From NCBI GenBank assembly GCA_900553245.1, contig USCP01000011.1, positions 1 to 19,682 of the forward strand: a stretch of DNA of 19,682 nt. Reading direction: 5' to 3'. The notes beneath the pieces are model-generated. The model saw only the letters and a list, made by a program, of their open reading frames with translations. It was not told the origin of the DNA and did no database searches. The position numbers were made by a program, and so were the translations under genes. This DNA comes from an uncultured Peptococcaceae bacterium. Its GTDB lineage: Bacteria; Bacillota; Peptococcia; Peptococcales; Peptococcaceae. This document shows, in pieces, positions 12,517 through 19,682 of the stretch. Every line of letters starts with the position of its first letter. The stretch's first letter is position 1.

Positions 12517-14811
12517 CTACGGCGTTTCAGCCGTTTCCTTTGACGACATCTCATCCTTCTTTTGATCCTTGCCGGACGCCGCCTCTTCTAGGCTTTGTAC
12601 CATCAATGGATTGGTCAAAGGTAAGGTGTCTAAGGTAAACAAGGTCCACTCGCGGTTTTCGCGATCGAGGAGATTGTTGTACATGACACAGCTATACCCA
12701 TTCATCAAGGACGCATAAGGACTGTTTTTGTCTGCCAAATCATAGTAATTGCCATCTCTGCCCTTATAGCCAATAGAGTCAATCACCGGAATTTCCTGAT
12801 AGAGGGCTGCCAAATACTCGTTGTATTCGGTCATTTCAAGCCCAGCCACTTGCAAGAGCAAGGTTGAAAGATAATTGGAAGAAATCGATTCTACCGTTGC
12901 TTCCGGAATATCGTAGTTTGCCCAAATGACAAACGGGGTATGATAACGGGATTGCAATTCGGCATCACTGAGTTCGTCCAATGATTTCCCATAAAGTTCT
13001 TCATAAAAAGCGTTTTCAATGGATGCCTGGTGGTCACCAAACATCAAAATCACAGTCGGTTCATCCACATTACTAAAGTAGTTAATGAGCTCCTCAAAGG
13101 CCTTGTCGGATTGCTTGAGCAAGGACAAATAGCGTTCAGCCTTAGGATAATAGCCCAACATGCTGGTAATGTGAACGTCTTCATAGAAGTTTAAGTAACT
13201 ACGGTCATAACCGCCATGGTTTTGCATGGTCACATTAAACAAGAAGAACGGACGAGAGGTATCACGGTTTTCGTACATTTCCGTAACCTTCTTAAAGTCG
13301 TAGGAATCGCTTACAAAGCGTCTGCACAAAATATCCTCATCCGGATACATGGTCTCTACTGCGTTGATAAACGCATTTTCATCGTTTGATTCTTGATACG
13401 CATCCACCACTTCAGGGTCAATCAGGTCAGACATGGAGATGTATTTTTCAAAGCCCAAAGATTGATAAACACTCGGACGATTCCAACCATCGGCAAAATA
13501 CGGATGGAAGGCGGTACGAGAGTAGCCTTGCGCATCCAATGTAGATACCAGAGATGGCTGTGCATCGGTAATATAAGATTCATAGACACTACTGCCGGCA
13601 GGAAGCATACTAATGGAATTCCCAGTAAGGAATTCATATTCGGAGTTACTGGTCCCGGCACCAAACACAGGCACCGATACCGTCCCCTTGATGGTATTTT
13701 CACTCATGCTATGGATAAACGGCAGATAATCCTCGGTGGTTTGTAAATACCCTAATGACGCTGGGTCAGAAAGGGTTTCGTTCATAATCGCAATAATATT
13801 TGGTTTTTCACCGGTTGGCACATAGTTGTCTTCCCCGGTTAAAAGGTTAATGGTCGCACCATTGTTCACATCCGGGTCTTCCGCAGCCACGGTTTCCAAG
13901 ATTACTTGGTTAACATTACTACTGTCATACCCATCCGGTTCAGATACGTGAATATATTTGGTATTGAGGCAGAAGTTATACCAGCTGCCACTGTGATGGT
14001 AGCCACGACTTTGGTTCCAAAAATCCGGTTTAAAGCCATGGTCTGCCAAGACATCGGTGCTAAACACCAAGCTTGCAATCAATAAAATATACGCAAGGGC
14101 TGAAGCACGCACCGCCACTTTGTGACGGTCCAATCGCGGTTGAATGTTGATCATCTGACGATTTAAAAGCATCACAATCAGAAACATCAAGCATGCCATA
14201 ATGATCTGCCAGGAAAGCTTGTAGTTATAGCCTGCTGCAACATTCATCCCAGTGCCCATAGCGAAAATATCCATTGGGACCAATGGGGTTCCGCGAAGCA
14301 AATCAATAAAGTAATTGGCCATCCCAAAAATGAAAAGCAACACATTGGCGATACCAATCGTCATACGAAAACGTCCGCAGATAAAATAAATGAACATGTA
14401 GAGAATCAGGTAACTAAAATAGTTCATGAAAAAGTTCGGCACGGAGAACACATAAATAAAGTTCCCTTGAAAGCACTCTACCATTTGAATGCTCACAACC
14501 GGAATCAAGAAAAAGAGCGCCGTATAAAAGAAATTATGATACCGTGGCTCTACCTGTACTCGAAAGACAATCAGAAAATCAATAATGGCGACAAACAAAA
14601 ATGCCACCACATACACCTGATAGCCCCAAAATTCAGTGTCCGGATTAAGGAATAAATTCCACTCTTTCGCCAAAAATACAACCAGTGCCAATGTCAGCCC
14701 GGCTGCAAGAGCCATAGATTTTTTGCTGCCTCGTCTGATAGAAATCGCGCCCACAAAGTCGTTGACGAGCTTTACATAGGCAATCAGAAAACGTTTTAAT
14801 TTTTCCTTCAT
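12517..14811 (-). CDS. LtaS-like sulfatase-family membrane phosphotransferase, copy 2
   Basis: 764 residues. About seven membrane segments lie between residues 35 and 255, with the same RGTPLVPMDIFAMGTGMNVA block as copy 1. The catalytic domain carries IIAIMNETLSDP (Glu345), FGAGTSNSEYEFLTGN (Thr387), RPFFLFNVTMQNHGGY and LMFGDHQAS (Asp593, His594), so it should be active. The last ~30 residues are a charged tail (EEAASGKDQKKDEMSSKETAETP) absent from copy 1. The start at 14811 has only a weak ribosome binding site (AAAGGG 13 nt away), hinting at low or regulated translation. It precedes copy 1 on the same strand. Role as for copy 1: polymerising or modifying polyol-phosphate polymers at the outer membrane face. 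Confidence 0.9.
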   Translation of the reverse strand: MKEKLKRFLIAYVKLVNDFVGAISIRRGSKKSMALAAGLTLALVVFLAKEWNLFLNPDTEFWGYQVYVVAFLFVAIIDFLIVFRVQVEPRYHNFFYTALFFLIPVVSIQMVECFQGNFIYVFSVPNFFMNYFSYLILYMFIYFICGRFRMTIGIANVLLFIFGMANYFIDLLRGTPLVPMDIFAMGTGMNVAAGYNYKLSWQIIMACLMFLIVMLLNRQMINIQPRLDRHKVAVRASALAYILLIASLVFSTDVLADHGFKPDFWNQSRGYHHSGSWYNFCLNTKYIHVSEPDGYDSSNVNQVILETVAAEDPDVNNGATINLLTGEDNYVPTGEKPNIIAIMNETLSDPASLGYLQTTEDYLPFIHSMSENTIKGTVSVPVFGAGTSNSEYEFLTGNSISMLPAGSSVYESYITDAQPSLVSTLDAQGYSRTAFHPYFADGWNRPSVYQSLGFEKYISMSDLIDPEVVDAYQESNDENAFINAVETMYPDEDILCRRFVSDSYDFKKVTEMYENRDTSRPFFLFNVTMQNHGGYDRSYLNFYEDVHITSMLGYYPKAERYLSLLKQSDKAFEELINYFSNVDEPTVILMFGDHQASIENAFYEELYGKSLDELSDAELQSRYHTPFVIWANYDIPEATVESISSNYLSTLLLQVAGLEMTEYNEYLAALYQEIPVIDSIGYKGRDGNYYDLADKNSPYASLMNGYSCVMYNNLLDRENREWTLFTLDTLPLTNPLMVQSLEEAASGKDQKKDEMSSKETAETP

Positions 14812-15169
14812 CGAGGTAAATCAGCCCTTTCTATAGAATCGCATGTAATGCAATAAAATGCATACTTAATAAAACACCCTGTCGGATGAAGTACTCACCT
14901 AGTTTACCGTTTAGCCTAGAGCGGTGCAAGTATTTTAACTTCTTTTTTACCGAAATAACACAAAGTATTTTTCATGTTAACACTTGCTAAAACCCTCTTA
15001 TAGGTAGGGTTGCACGGTTTTAAGTCAAACATATCTCACGAAATCCGCGCCACAGTTAGCTTTCAGCAACTTTTCGATGCATGCACTCTTTTTTTACACA
15101 AAATTTGCATTTCTATGCGCCCACAAAAAACAGGATGCCACTTGCATCCTGTCATTTTTTATACATATT
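14812..15169 (-). promoter_or_regulatory. 358-bp gene-free region with the copy 2 LtaS-like promoter
   Basis: I find no supported ORF here. A likely minus-strand promoter has TTGCAC (14929-14924), a 17-bp spacer and TAAACT (14906-14901), giving a leader of roughly 85 nt. Other content: a small inverted repeat ATGCA/TGCAT near 14850-14870 in that leader, an AACCCT/AGGGTT hairpin (14991-15011), an AT-rich tract with AAGTATTTT twice (near 14930 and 14965), and the terminator at 15125-15152. No known riboswitch was recognised. Confidence 0.5.
15125..15152 (-). terminator. Terminator of the transaldolase-C39-like operon
   Basis: Perfect 9-bp stem ACAGGATGC/GCATCCTGT (15130-15138, 15144-15152), 5-nt loop; six Ts follow on the minus strand, and the plus strand also reads into T6. 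Confidence 0.87.
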
Positions 15170-15670
15170 TTATTGTCGAGAAACGGTATCGGGCGGCGTA
15201 ATTGTGAAAAATGTCGCGCCGCGCAAATCCCGCGCCGTCAGATAGACCGGCTGATGTTGCCAACCGTCTGCCGTGCGAAAGCCCATCCATTCACTTTCAT
15301 AGACAAGCACATGATGATTGTGATACTTGGGATGAAGATGCATTTGTAAGTAACACAGCGCCCCGCTGCGCAGAGCGTGGCGCAAGCGCTTTTCGGTTGC
15401 AACACCACCAAAATGCACCACTGCATCCTCCAGACCGTAACGTTTCAATACCGCACGTAAATAGACCCCACTCAGCCCGTCGCTGGTGCCGCCGATATTT
15501 TGCACATTGAGGTAGGCCAAATGACGTCGGCCGATTGCCACTACTTCATCGAACACTGACTTTGCCTCTAAATCCGCTCTCAGCGACAACACCAAATTGG
15601 TCATAGCCGTCGGCCCACAATGACGTTTATATCCCACAAATTGGCCGGTGGTGCAATACTGTTCCTTCAT
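15170..15670 (-). CDS. Putative C39-like (papain-fold) cysteine hydrolase
   Basis: 166 residues from the ATG at 15670, one nucleotide after the transaldolase stop codon; the longer ORF start lies inside transaldolase, and translation here is probably coupled. Near the N-terminus Q-x7-C (TTGQFVGYKRHCGPTAMTNL, Gln10, Cys18) resembles the oxyanion Gln and nucleophile Cys of C39-like peptidases. Later, HNHHVLVYESEWMGFRTADGW offers His120 and Asp135 to complete a triad. No signal peptide or membrane segment is seen, so it should be cytoplasmic. It is short for a full peptidase and no substrate is suggested by the context. Fold assignment is moderate, function unknown. Confidence 0.6.
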   Translation of the reverse strand: MKEQYCTTGQFVGYKRHCGPTAMTNLVLSLRADLEAKSVFDEVVAIGRRHLAYLNVQNIGGTSDGLSGVYLRAVLKRYGLEDAVVHFGGVATEKRLRHALRSGALCYLQMHLHPKYHNHHVLVYESEWMGFRTADGWQHQPVYLTARDLRGATFFTITPPDTVSRQ

Positions 15671-15671
15671 C

Positions 15672-16325
15672 TTATTTGCCAAATACCGCTTCGTAATCGT
15701 TCTTGAATTTTTCAATCCCAGCAGTGGTAAGCGGATGATTGATCATTTGCTCAATCACCTTGTATGGCACAGTGGCAATGTCCGCACCGGCGAGGGCACA
15801 TTCGGTCACGTGCATTGGATGGCGCACGCTTGCCGCGATGATTTGGGTTTCAATCCCAGCCACCTCAAAAATTTGTGCGATTTCAGCAATAAGGTCAGTG
15901 CCACGGGTGGAAATATCGTCCAAACGGCCTAAAAACGGTGACACATAGGTTGCACCGGCGCGAGCCGCCAACAAGGCTTGGTTGGCACTAAACACCAAGG
16001 TCACATTGGTTTTAATCCCCAATGCGCTAAGCTGTTTGGTAGCCTTGAGCCCTTCTGCGGTCATCGGAATCTTCACAACCATGTTTGGATGAATGGCCGC
16101 AATAGCCTTGCCTTCTTCCACCATGCCTTCTGCATCGGTGGTGGTTGCCTTTACTTCACCACTGATCGGACCATCTACAATAGACGCGATTTCCGCAATC
16201 ACTTCTTCAAATACGCGACCTTCCTTTGCAATCAAAGAAGGATTGGTGGTAACCCCGCAAATCACGCCCATGTCGTTGGCTTTTTGAATATCTTCAATCT
16301 TTGCTGTATCAATAAAAAATCTCAT
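15672..16325 (-). CDS. Transaldolase, TalC/FSA type
   Basis: 217 residues from the ATG at 16325 (AAGGAG 9 nt upstream). The short TalC/MipB class is evident: MRFFIDTAKIEDI, GVICGVTTNPSLIAKEGR, NMVVKIPMTAEGLKA with the Schiff-base Lys85, NVTLVFSANQALLAARAGATYVSPFLGRLDD, and IIAASVRHPMHVTECALAGADIATVP. It transfers a dihydroxyacetone unit between sugar phosphates in the non-oxidative pentose phosphate pathway; some members instead act as fructose-6-phosphate aldolases, which sequence alone does not separate. First gene of a two-gene operon with the C39-like gene. Confidence 0.95.
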   Translation of the reverse strand: MRFFIDTAKIEDIQKANDMGVICGVTTNPSLIAKEGRVFEEVIAEIASIVDGPISGEVKATTTDAEGMVEEGKAIAAIHPNMVVKIPMTAEGLKATKQLSALGIKTNVTLVFSANQALLAARAGATYVSPFLGRLDDISTRGTDLIAEIAQIFEVAGIETQIIAASVRHPMHVTECALAGADIATVPYKVIEQMINHPLTTAGIEKFKNDYEAVFGK

Positions 16326-16353
16326 ATTCTCGTACTCCTTACTCATTAAGATA

Positions 16354-16382
16354 AGTTTATTGTGTCACAAAGTTGCTTTCAA
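16354..16382 (-). promoter_or_regulatory. Promoter of the transaldolase operon
   Basis: Minus strand TTGAAA (16382-16377), 17-bp spacer, TAAACT (16359-16354), 28 nt before the ATG at 16325. Confidence 0.6.
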
Positions 16383-16442
16383 TGCAATATAATACATTAT
16401 TTTGTCATTAAATGATTATTTATGCACTTTTATCTTATAATT

Positions 16443-16470
16443 AAAAAAAGGACGGCCTCCTGCGCCGTCC
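16443..16470 (-). terminator. Terminator of the nitroreductase gene
   Basis: 7-bp GC-rich stem GGACGGC/GCCGTCC (16450-16456, 16464-16470), 7-nt loop, then seven Ts on the minus strand; 12 nt after the stop at 16483. Confidence 0.87.
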
Positions 16471-16482
16471 TCTACTATTCCA

Positions 16483-17016
16483 TTATTTTACATATACCAC
16501 GCGCCCATCTTTACGCGCCGGTGGTTCCGGCAAAGCCTCCCAGGCTGGAAGCCCAACAATACAATTGCCCACGCCAACGTAGTCACCTTCTACACCAAGC
16601 GCTTGAAGGAATGCCTTGCCTTCGTTGCTTTCAAACATTTCCAGTGCACGATGAATCCAGCAGGTAGCATAGCCGAGGCTATGTGCCGCAAGCATCATAT
16701 TTTCCATGACCAAGCAACCATCGCAAAATTGTGCTTGGCGCTTCTTCTCAGACAATACCACCAATACCACCGGCGCTCCATAAAAAGGATCGGTGCCTTC
16801 TTTGCCCGGCATAAAGGATGCATTGAGCTTAGAAAGCTTATCGCGCGTTGCTTTATCGGTCACAGCAATAATCTTTGCGGATTGCTCACCCAAGCTGGAT
16901 GGCGCATAGAGTCCCGCTTCGATAATTTGTTCCAACGCTTCCTGTGGCACCATATCAGGCTTATAGGCACGGCAGCTGCGACGGGTATGCATATTTTCTA
17001 ATACTTGATTTGTCAT
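16483..17016 (-). CDS. Nitroreductase family flavoprotein
   Basis: 177 residues from the ATG at 17016. The FMN-binding opening MHTRRSCRAYKPDMVPQEALEQIIEAGLYAPSSLGEQ is diagnostic (RRSxRxY, APSSxxxQ), with later LVMENMMLAAHSLGYATCWIH and VGNCIVGLPAWEALP. Length fits the small single-domain class. It should be a cytoplasmic FMN-dependent NAD(P)H oxidoreductase; the natural substrate is unknown. The ribosome binding site is poor (AAGAGAAACC), so the start could be debated, but the protein motif begins right after this Met. Possible promoter at 17060-17088. Confidence 0.92.
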   Translation of the reverse strand: MTNQVLENMHTRRSCRAYKPDMVPQEALEQIIEAGLYAPSSLGEQSAKIIAVTDKATRDKLSKLNASFMPGKEGTDPFYGAPVVLVVLSEKKRQAQFCDGCLVMENMMLAAHSLGYATCWIHRALEMFESNEGKAFLQALGVEGDYVGVGNCIVGLPAWEALPEPPARKDGRVVYVK

Positions 17017-17059
17017 GATGGTTTCTCTTTTCTTTTGTATCACATTTTTCTACGATAGA

Positions 17060-17088
17060 AATATCGTTTTCTCCTTCAGTAATTTCAA
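17060..17088 (-). promoter_or_regulatory. Possible promoter of the nitroreductase gene
   Basis: Minus strand TTGAAA (17088-17083), 17-bp spacer, GATATT (17065-17060). A short palindrome CGATA-tttc-TATCG overlaps the -10. Confidence 0.45.
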
Positions 17089-17091
17089 TCA

Positions 17092-17469
17092 TCAGATAAT
17101 GATTGCTACAAGACCACACCCCACCGCAATCACAGCACCGACAGCCAATCTTTTATATGAAACTGAAACCAGCAGCTCCGGCGCATCCACACGATAATAC
17201 ACCAACATTTGACTGCCTTGTTCGCTTGTCATCGGCACTTGAATACGATTGTCCGAATATACCATATGCCCATCTACCTTATAGTAAAACGATGCCCATG
17301 CGCTGTTACGCCCTTTCGTACCGTTTTTATTGACAGTGGCTATATCTGTGATTGTGCCTATGGTCTGTGCCCTCCTGTTGCGTAAGGCCAATAACACCAC
17401 ACCTTGGTACAAGGCATAGCCGCCTGACAAGACTGCCACCGTCAATAACACCCATTGATTGGTGTTCAT
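17092..17469 (-). CDS. Small two-TM protein, DUF3592-like
   Basis: 125 residues from the ATG at 17469, with GGGAGG 7 nt upstream. Membrane segments lie at about 6-28 and 107-124. Between them is a soluble domain, RRAQTIGTITDIATVNKNG..AWASFYYKVDGHMVYSDNRI..GSQMLVYYRVDAPELLVS, whose pattern (variable-to-Tyr strand, YxV(D/N)G, VxYxxxxPxxs) resembles DUF3592 proteins of unknown function. It has its own promoter at 17491-17519. No partner genes point to a role. Family assignment is by pattern only. Confidence 0.7.
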   Translation of the reverse strand: MNTNQWVLLTVAVLSGGYALYQGVVLLALRNRRAQTIGTITDIATVNKNGTKGRNSAWASFYYKVDGHMVYSDNRIQVPMTSEQGSQMLVYYRVDAPELLVSVSYKRLAVGAVIAVGCGLVAIII

Positions 17470-17490
17470 CCGCCCACCTCCCTTTCCTTC

Positions 17491-17519
17491 ATTATAAATG
17501 TCGACTTCTTTTACCGCAA
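17491..17519 (-). promoter_or_regulatory. Promoter of the DUF3592-like gene
   Basis: Minus strand TTGCGG (17519-17514), 17-bp spacer, perfect TATAAT (17496-17491), 22 nt before the ATG. Confidence 0.6.
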
Positions 17520-17563
17520 CAAAAGCGCCGACATTCATGATCAAAGATCTGAACGCGGCGCTT
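17518..17563 (-). terminator. Terminator of transcript 3
   Basis: Outer stem CGGCGCTT/AAGCGCCG (17556-17563 with 17523-17530), inner TTCA-GATC/GATC-TGAA closing on AAA, then TTTTGTT on the minus strand. Confidence 0.7.
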
Positions 17564-17606
17564 CTTTGGGCTTACCACCTGTGTGTTTTTCATAAACGAG
17601 GAGATT

Positions 17607-17660
17607 TTAGAAACGGTGGCGCCCACGACGACTATGTATATAAAGGAATGTATGCTTCAT
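17607..17660 (-). CDS. Candidate 17-residue basic micro-protein
   Basis: MKHTFLYIHSRRGRHRF: a hydrophobic N-terminal half and an Arg/His-rich end. It lies inside transcript 3. There is no Shine-Dalgarno at normal distance; the nearest, AAAGGGG, is about 19 nt upstream and better placed for the overlapping 13-codon ORF at 17632-17673. Coding status is uncertain. Confidence 0.3.
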   Translation of the reverse strand: MKHTFLYIHSRRGRHRF

Positions 17661-17725
17661 AGGAAGGGCGCATCACACGCCCCTTTGGCGTTGATTGGAC
17701 ATCAACATCATCTCTTGACATCTTG

Positions 17726-17758
17726 AGTATAGCACTCGATCCTTAAAGAAAGCTGAAA
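17726..17758 (-). promoter_or_regulatory. Promoter of transcript 3 with TTTCAG-N5-TTTAAG operator
   Basis: Minus strand TTTCAG (17758-17753), 5 nt, TTTAAG (17747-17742), exactly 10 nt, -10 TATACT (17731-17726), then 5 nt to the expected start at about 17720. Repeat period, distance to -10 and missing -35 are identical to the small RNA 2 promoter. Confidence 0.72.
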
Positions 17759-17780
17759 AAATCTTTATTCTAACAAGCCC

Positions 17781-19472
17781 TTAGGCGTTTTCTTCCGGCT
17801 TAACCGGTGGTTGTCCTTCCGCACCGCCGGTTGGTAAATCCGGCACCGGCACAGCTTCTTCGGCATTGAGGAAACGCATAAGGATGGCAGCCCCTTGTGC
17901 TCGGGTAATGGTTCCCTGTGGAGTTAATGTATTGCTGCCGGTTCCTCTGAAATATTGATGGTTCACCGCCCAGAGCACAGCTTCCTCGCTGTAATCGCTA
18001 ATCTGACTTTGATCGGCGTAGCTCATAAGCGCTTCTGTATCGTCAATACCGGTATCATAGCCCTTTGTCAGTGCATAACGGAACAGAATCGTCATATATT
18101 CTTCGCGAGATACGGCACGATTTGGTCTAAAGGTGCCATCACTGTAGCCAGAAACAATGTTGTTTGCCTCTGCCCATGCGACTGCATCAGCATAATAAGC
18201 CTCGGCATCCACATCGCTAAAATCTGATGCCGTTGCGGTATCAGCATCATCATCTTCCAGGCGATGCAAGATGGTCACCAGCATCCCACGGGTTAACGAC
18301 ACCTCCGGCGAAAAGGTATTTGTCGCTGTTCCAGCCAATAATCCTGAACGTACGGCTTGTTCAATATCCTCATACGCCCAATAATCCTTGCTTACATCTG
18401 TAAACGCCAAATCTTGCCCACCTTCTTGTGGGATTTCCGGTGGTTGCCCGCCAGATGGTTGACCCCCTTCTTGAACATCATCGCCACCGGTGGCTTCTTG
18501 AATCGTAACATCGGTGTTCTTTTCCGCACCGGCATTATCACCAAAGATGGTGGAGGTTTCATAAGTCACATCAAAATCGCTGCGGTCGATGACCATCCCA
18601 GACAGAGTATTGTTGTCATTGGTCGTTACGACATCATCGACGCTACCGGTTACAGTAAGGGTCAACGCGCTATCCCCGTCAACCACTGTTTCTCCGCCTG
18701 CCTCAATGGTAACCGTCTTGCCTTCTTCATCAACAACGCTTGCCCCCTTTTCTAGGTGCAACGCACTAATGGTAGAATCCGCTGTTAAAATCCAGCTTGA
18801 GCCCTCATCCACACTAATGGTAATCGGTGCAGCAGTGGTCCCAGTCCCTTGAGTGTTTTCACTGATGGTGGTTGCACCGGTATAGGTTGAGCCATCAAGC
18901 AAATACAAATCCAAGCTACTAATGGTGTCCACATCAATATTCCCGTCAAGGGTTTGATCCAGTCCGGTCAAGGTCACTGTGGCACCGTTGCTGCCCGGTG
19001 TGCCCCAGTTGTTTGCATCATTGCCGCCAATGGTCAAAAGGTTGGCTTTATCGCTGTCAAAATCCAAGGTCGTATTTTTAAGTACCATATTGGCGGTGGT
19101 ATTGGTCAAGTAGAACATCGCCCCTTCTTGAATCGCACTCGAAAGGGTAGAATCTGCCACCTCAAAATCTGCGGTTTCACCCGTTGACGCTTCCGCATCC
19201 CCAGAGGTCGATTGATAGATAATTACCCCATTCGCCACCGGATCACTTGCCGTCTTGCCCGTGACTTCACTGGTTAAGGTCGCATTTCTAATAAGAATGG
19301 TGTTGAGCCCTTCCATCCCTGCCAGTTGACTTCCGGTCGCCGTCCCGTTTACATTGTCTACCTGTACATTTCCTGTTGAATACAACAACGGCGAACCACT
19401 GCCTGCGGTAAATAGGGTCGAGCTGGTTAAGGACCCACTACCGCCGCCACGGTCGGTGGCTACTGAAGTCAA
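17781..19472 (-). CDS. Beta-helix/SLH surface protein, C-terminal frame
   Basis: 563 codons from the point where the frame opens; 19472 (TTG) is not a real start, since the reading continues upstream in another frame. Residues 1-~330 are low-complexity, Thr/Ser/Asn/Gly-rich beta-strand repeats of the pectin-lyase-like adhesin type (ATDRGGGSGSLTSS, GSPLLYSTGNVQVDN, LTGLDQTLDGNI). A Pro/Gly/Gln linker (333-353) leads to three SLH domains at ~355-405, 416-470 and 483-537 (FTDVSKDYWAYEDIEQAV, FSDVDAEAYYADAVAWA, and a more divergent YADQSQISDYSEEAVLWA), then an acidic Pro-rich tail. SLH domains tether proteins to pyruvylated cell-wall polymers. No terminator is clear after the stop. Likely adhesin or S-layer-associated protein. 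Confidence 0.85.
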   Translation of the reverse strand: MTSVATDRGGGSGSLTSSTLFTAGSGSPLLYSTGNVQVDNVNGTATGSQLAGMEGLNTILIRNATLTSEVTGKTASDPVANGVIIYQSTSGDAEASTGETADFEVADSTLSSAIQEGAMFYLTNTTANMVLKNTTLDFDSDKANLLTIGGNDANNWGTPGSNGATVTLTGLDQTLDGNIDVDTISSLDLYLLDGSTYTGATTISENTQGTGTTAAPITISVDEGSSWILTADSTISALHLEKGASVVDEEGKTVTIEAGGETVVDGDSALTLTVTGSVDDVVTTNDNNTLSGMVIDRSDFDVTYETSTIFGDNAGAEKNTDVTIQEATGGDDVQEGGQPSGGQPPEIPQEGGQDLAFTDVSKDYWAYEDIEQAVRSGLLAGTATNTFSPEVSLTRGMLVTILHRLEDDDADTATASDFSDVDAEAYYADAVAWAEANNIVSGYSDGTFRPNRAVSREEYMTILFRYALTKGYDTGIDDTEALMSYADQSQISDYSEEAVLWAVNHQYFRGTGSNTLTPQGTITRAQGAAILMRFLNAEEAVPVPDLPTGGAEGQPPVKPEENA

Positions 19473-19681
19473 ATCCCTGCCCCATCATAAGTGGCATCCA
19501 AGCCGCGGGAATTGCTTGCTGAGGTAACAATCGTGCTATTATTGGCATAAACAGTCCCACCATCGGTGGCAAAAATCGCATTGGAGCCGGTGCTGTCTGC
19601 TTTTAAGGTAGCGTCGCCCACCTTAATCACACTGTCGTCGTTTACACTGAATAAAATAGAGTTGATAGCGTAAAAATTGCA
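19469..19681 (-). pseudogene. Upstream fragment of the SLH protein, frame-disrupted and 5' partial
   Basis: From the right edge the frame reads CNFYAINSILFSVNDDSVIK, then IFATDGGTVYANNSTIVTSA, SNSRGLDATYDGAGI and a TGA at 19471-19469. The motifs IFATDGGTV and SRGLDATY belong to the same beta-helix repeat family that continues in the other frame as VATDRGGGSGS. One missing base in the ATTTGAC run would explain the shift. In related proteins I recall about 15-20 more residues between GLDATY and ATDRGGG, so a short deletion is also possible. Either a broken gene or a sequencing or assembly error. Confidence 0.7.
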
Positions 19682-19682
19682 A

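Larger units (their letters stand above)
17518..17720 (-). ncRNA. Probable small RNA or micro-ORF transcript 3
   Basis: About 200 nt between a strong operator-type promoter and a terminator, with no standard gene. From the 5' end: hairpin GTTGAT/ATCAAC (17706-17690); hairpin AAGGGGCG/CGCCCTT around loop TGTGATG (17685-17664), which hides a Shine-Dalgarno in the stem and its ATG in the loop; then C/U-rich segments ATTCCTTT and AATCTCCTCG like those of small RNAs 1 and 2. Two overlapping micro-ORFs exist: 17632-17673 (MRPSYEAYIPLYT, AAAGGGG 6 nt upstream) and 17607-17660 (MKHTFLYIHSRRGRHRF, no good site). A 33-codon frame from about 17594 runs through the terminator. Whether it acts as RNA, peptide or both cannot be decided here. 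Confidence 0.6.

Noticed and set aside
14930..15060. Possible riboswitch or extra small RNA upstream of LtaS-like copy 2
   Set aside because: Only short unrelated inverted repeats and AT-rich tracts; no conserved core I know, no terminator/antiterminator pair and no repeat of the small RNA 5' end.
17496..17594. 33-codon minus-strand frame (MKNTQVVSPKKRRVQIF...) inside transcript 3
   Set aside because: No Shine-Dalgarno upstream (the preceding bases are CTCCTCG), and it reads through the terminator stem, whose GC-rich arms account for the Arg/Cys-rich composition.
1..19682. tRNA, rRNA or prophage genes
   Set aside because: No cloverleaf with a TTCRANNC arm, no rRNA core sequences and no integrase or phage structural protein were seen on either strand.

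Overview
The window comes from a Gram-positive Bacillota genome. It carries a complete agr-type peptide quorum-sensing locus (LytTR regulator, GHKL kinase, AgrB, AgrD), two LTA-synthase-type membrane phosphotransferases, a secreted Amidase_6 enzyme and an S-layer (SLH) protein. SLH domains together with DUF4127, DUF5662 and CpXC proteins suggest an anaerobe of the Clostridia or a related class rather than a Staphylococcus or Streptococcus; this placement is inference. Base composition is moderate in most genes but visibly AT-rich from about 2450 to 4720.

Layout. 2-1306 (+): 3' part of a DUF4127 protein, converging on a run of minus-strand genes. 1562-6827 (all minus, listed in transcription order): agrA-like and agrC-like genes (stop/start overlap ATGA), a terminator, an agrB promoter with a 21-bp-spaced direct repeat, agrB, a 52-residue AgrD-like precursor, a secreted amidase, and a lipoprotein paralogous to the amidase N-terminal half. 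6947-9726 (minus): MBL-fold hydrolase, DUF5662 protein, CpXC zinc-ribbon protein and hotdog thioesterase. 9727-10206: no protein gene; two tandem, paralogous small RNA genes on the plus strand. 10207-14811 (minus): two LtaS-like genes. 15170-16325 (minus): transaldolase and a coupled C39-like cysteine-hydrolase gene. 16483-17469 (minus): nitroreductase and a small DUF3592-like membrane protein. 17518-17720 (minus): a third probable small RNA or micro-ORF transcript. 17781-19682 (minus): beta-helix/SLH surface protein with a frameshift.

How it fits together. The agr module would sense its own cyclic peptide and activate agrBD through the LytTR repeats; the amidase and its lipoprotein paralogue lie directly downstream and are candidate outputs. 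The most notable signal is outside the proteins. Two tandem RNAs share a 19-nt identical 5' end, a variable hairpin, a CUCCUU linker and a CCCCUC loop, all complementary to Shine-Dalgarno sequences. The second RNA and the distant third transcript share one promoter design, 11-bp-spaced TTTAAG-type repeats ending exactly 10 nt before the -10 box. This resembles the CiaR/csRNA arrangement of streptococci and suggests an envelope-stress-type small-RNA regulon in a different lineage.
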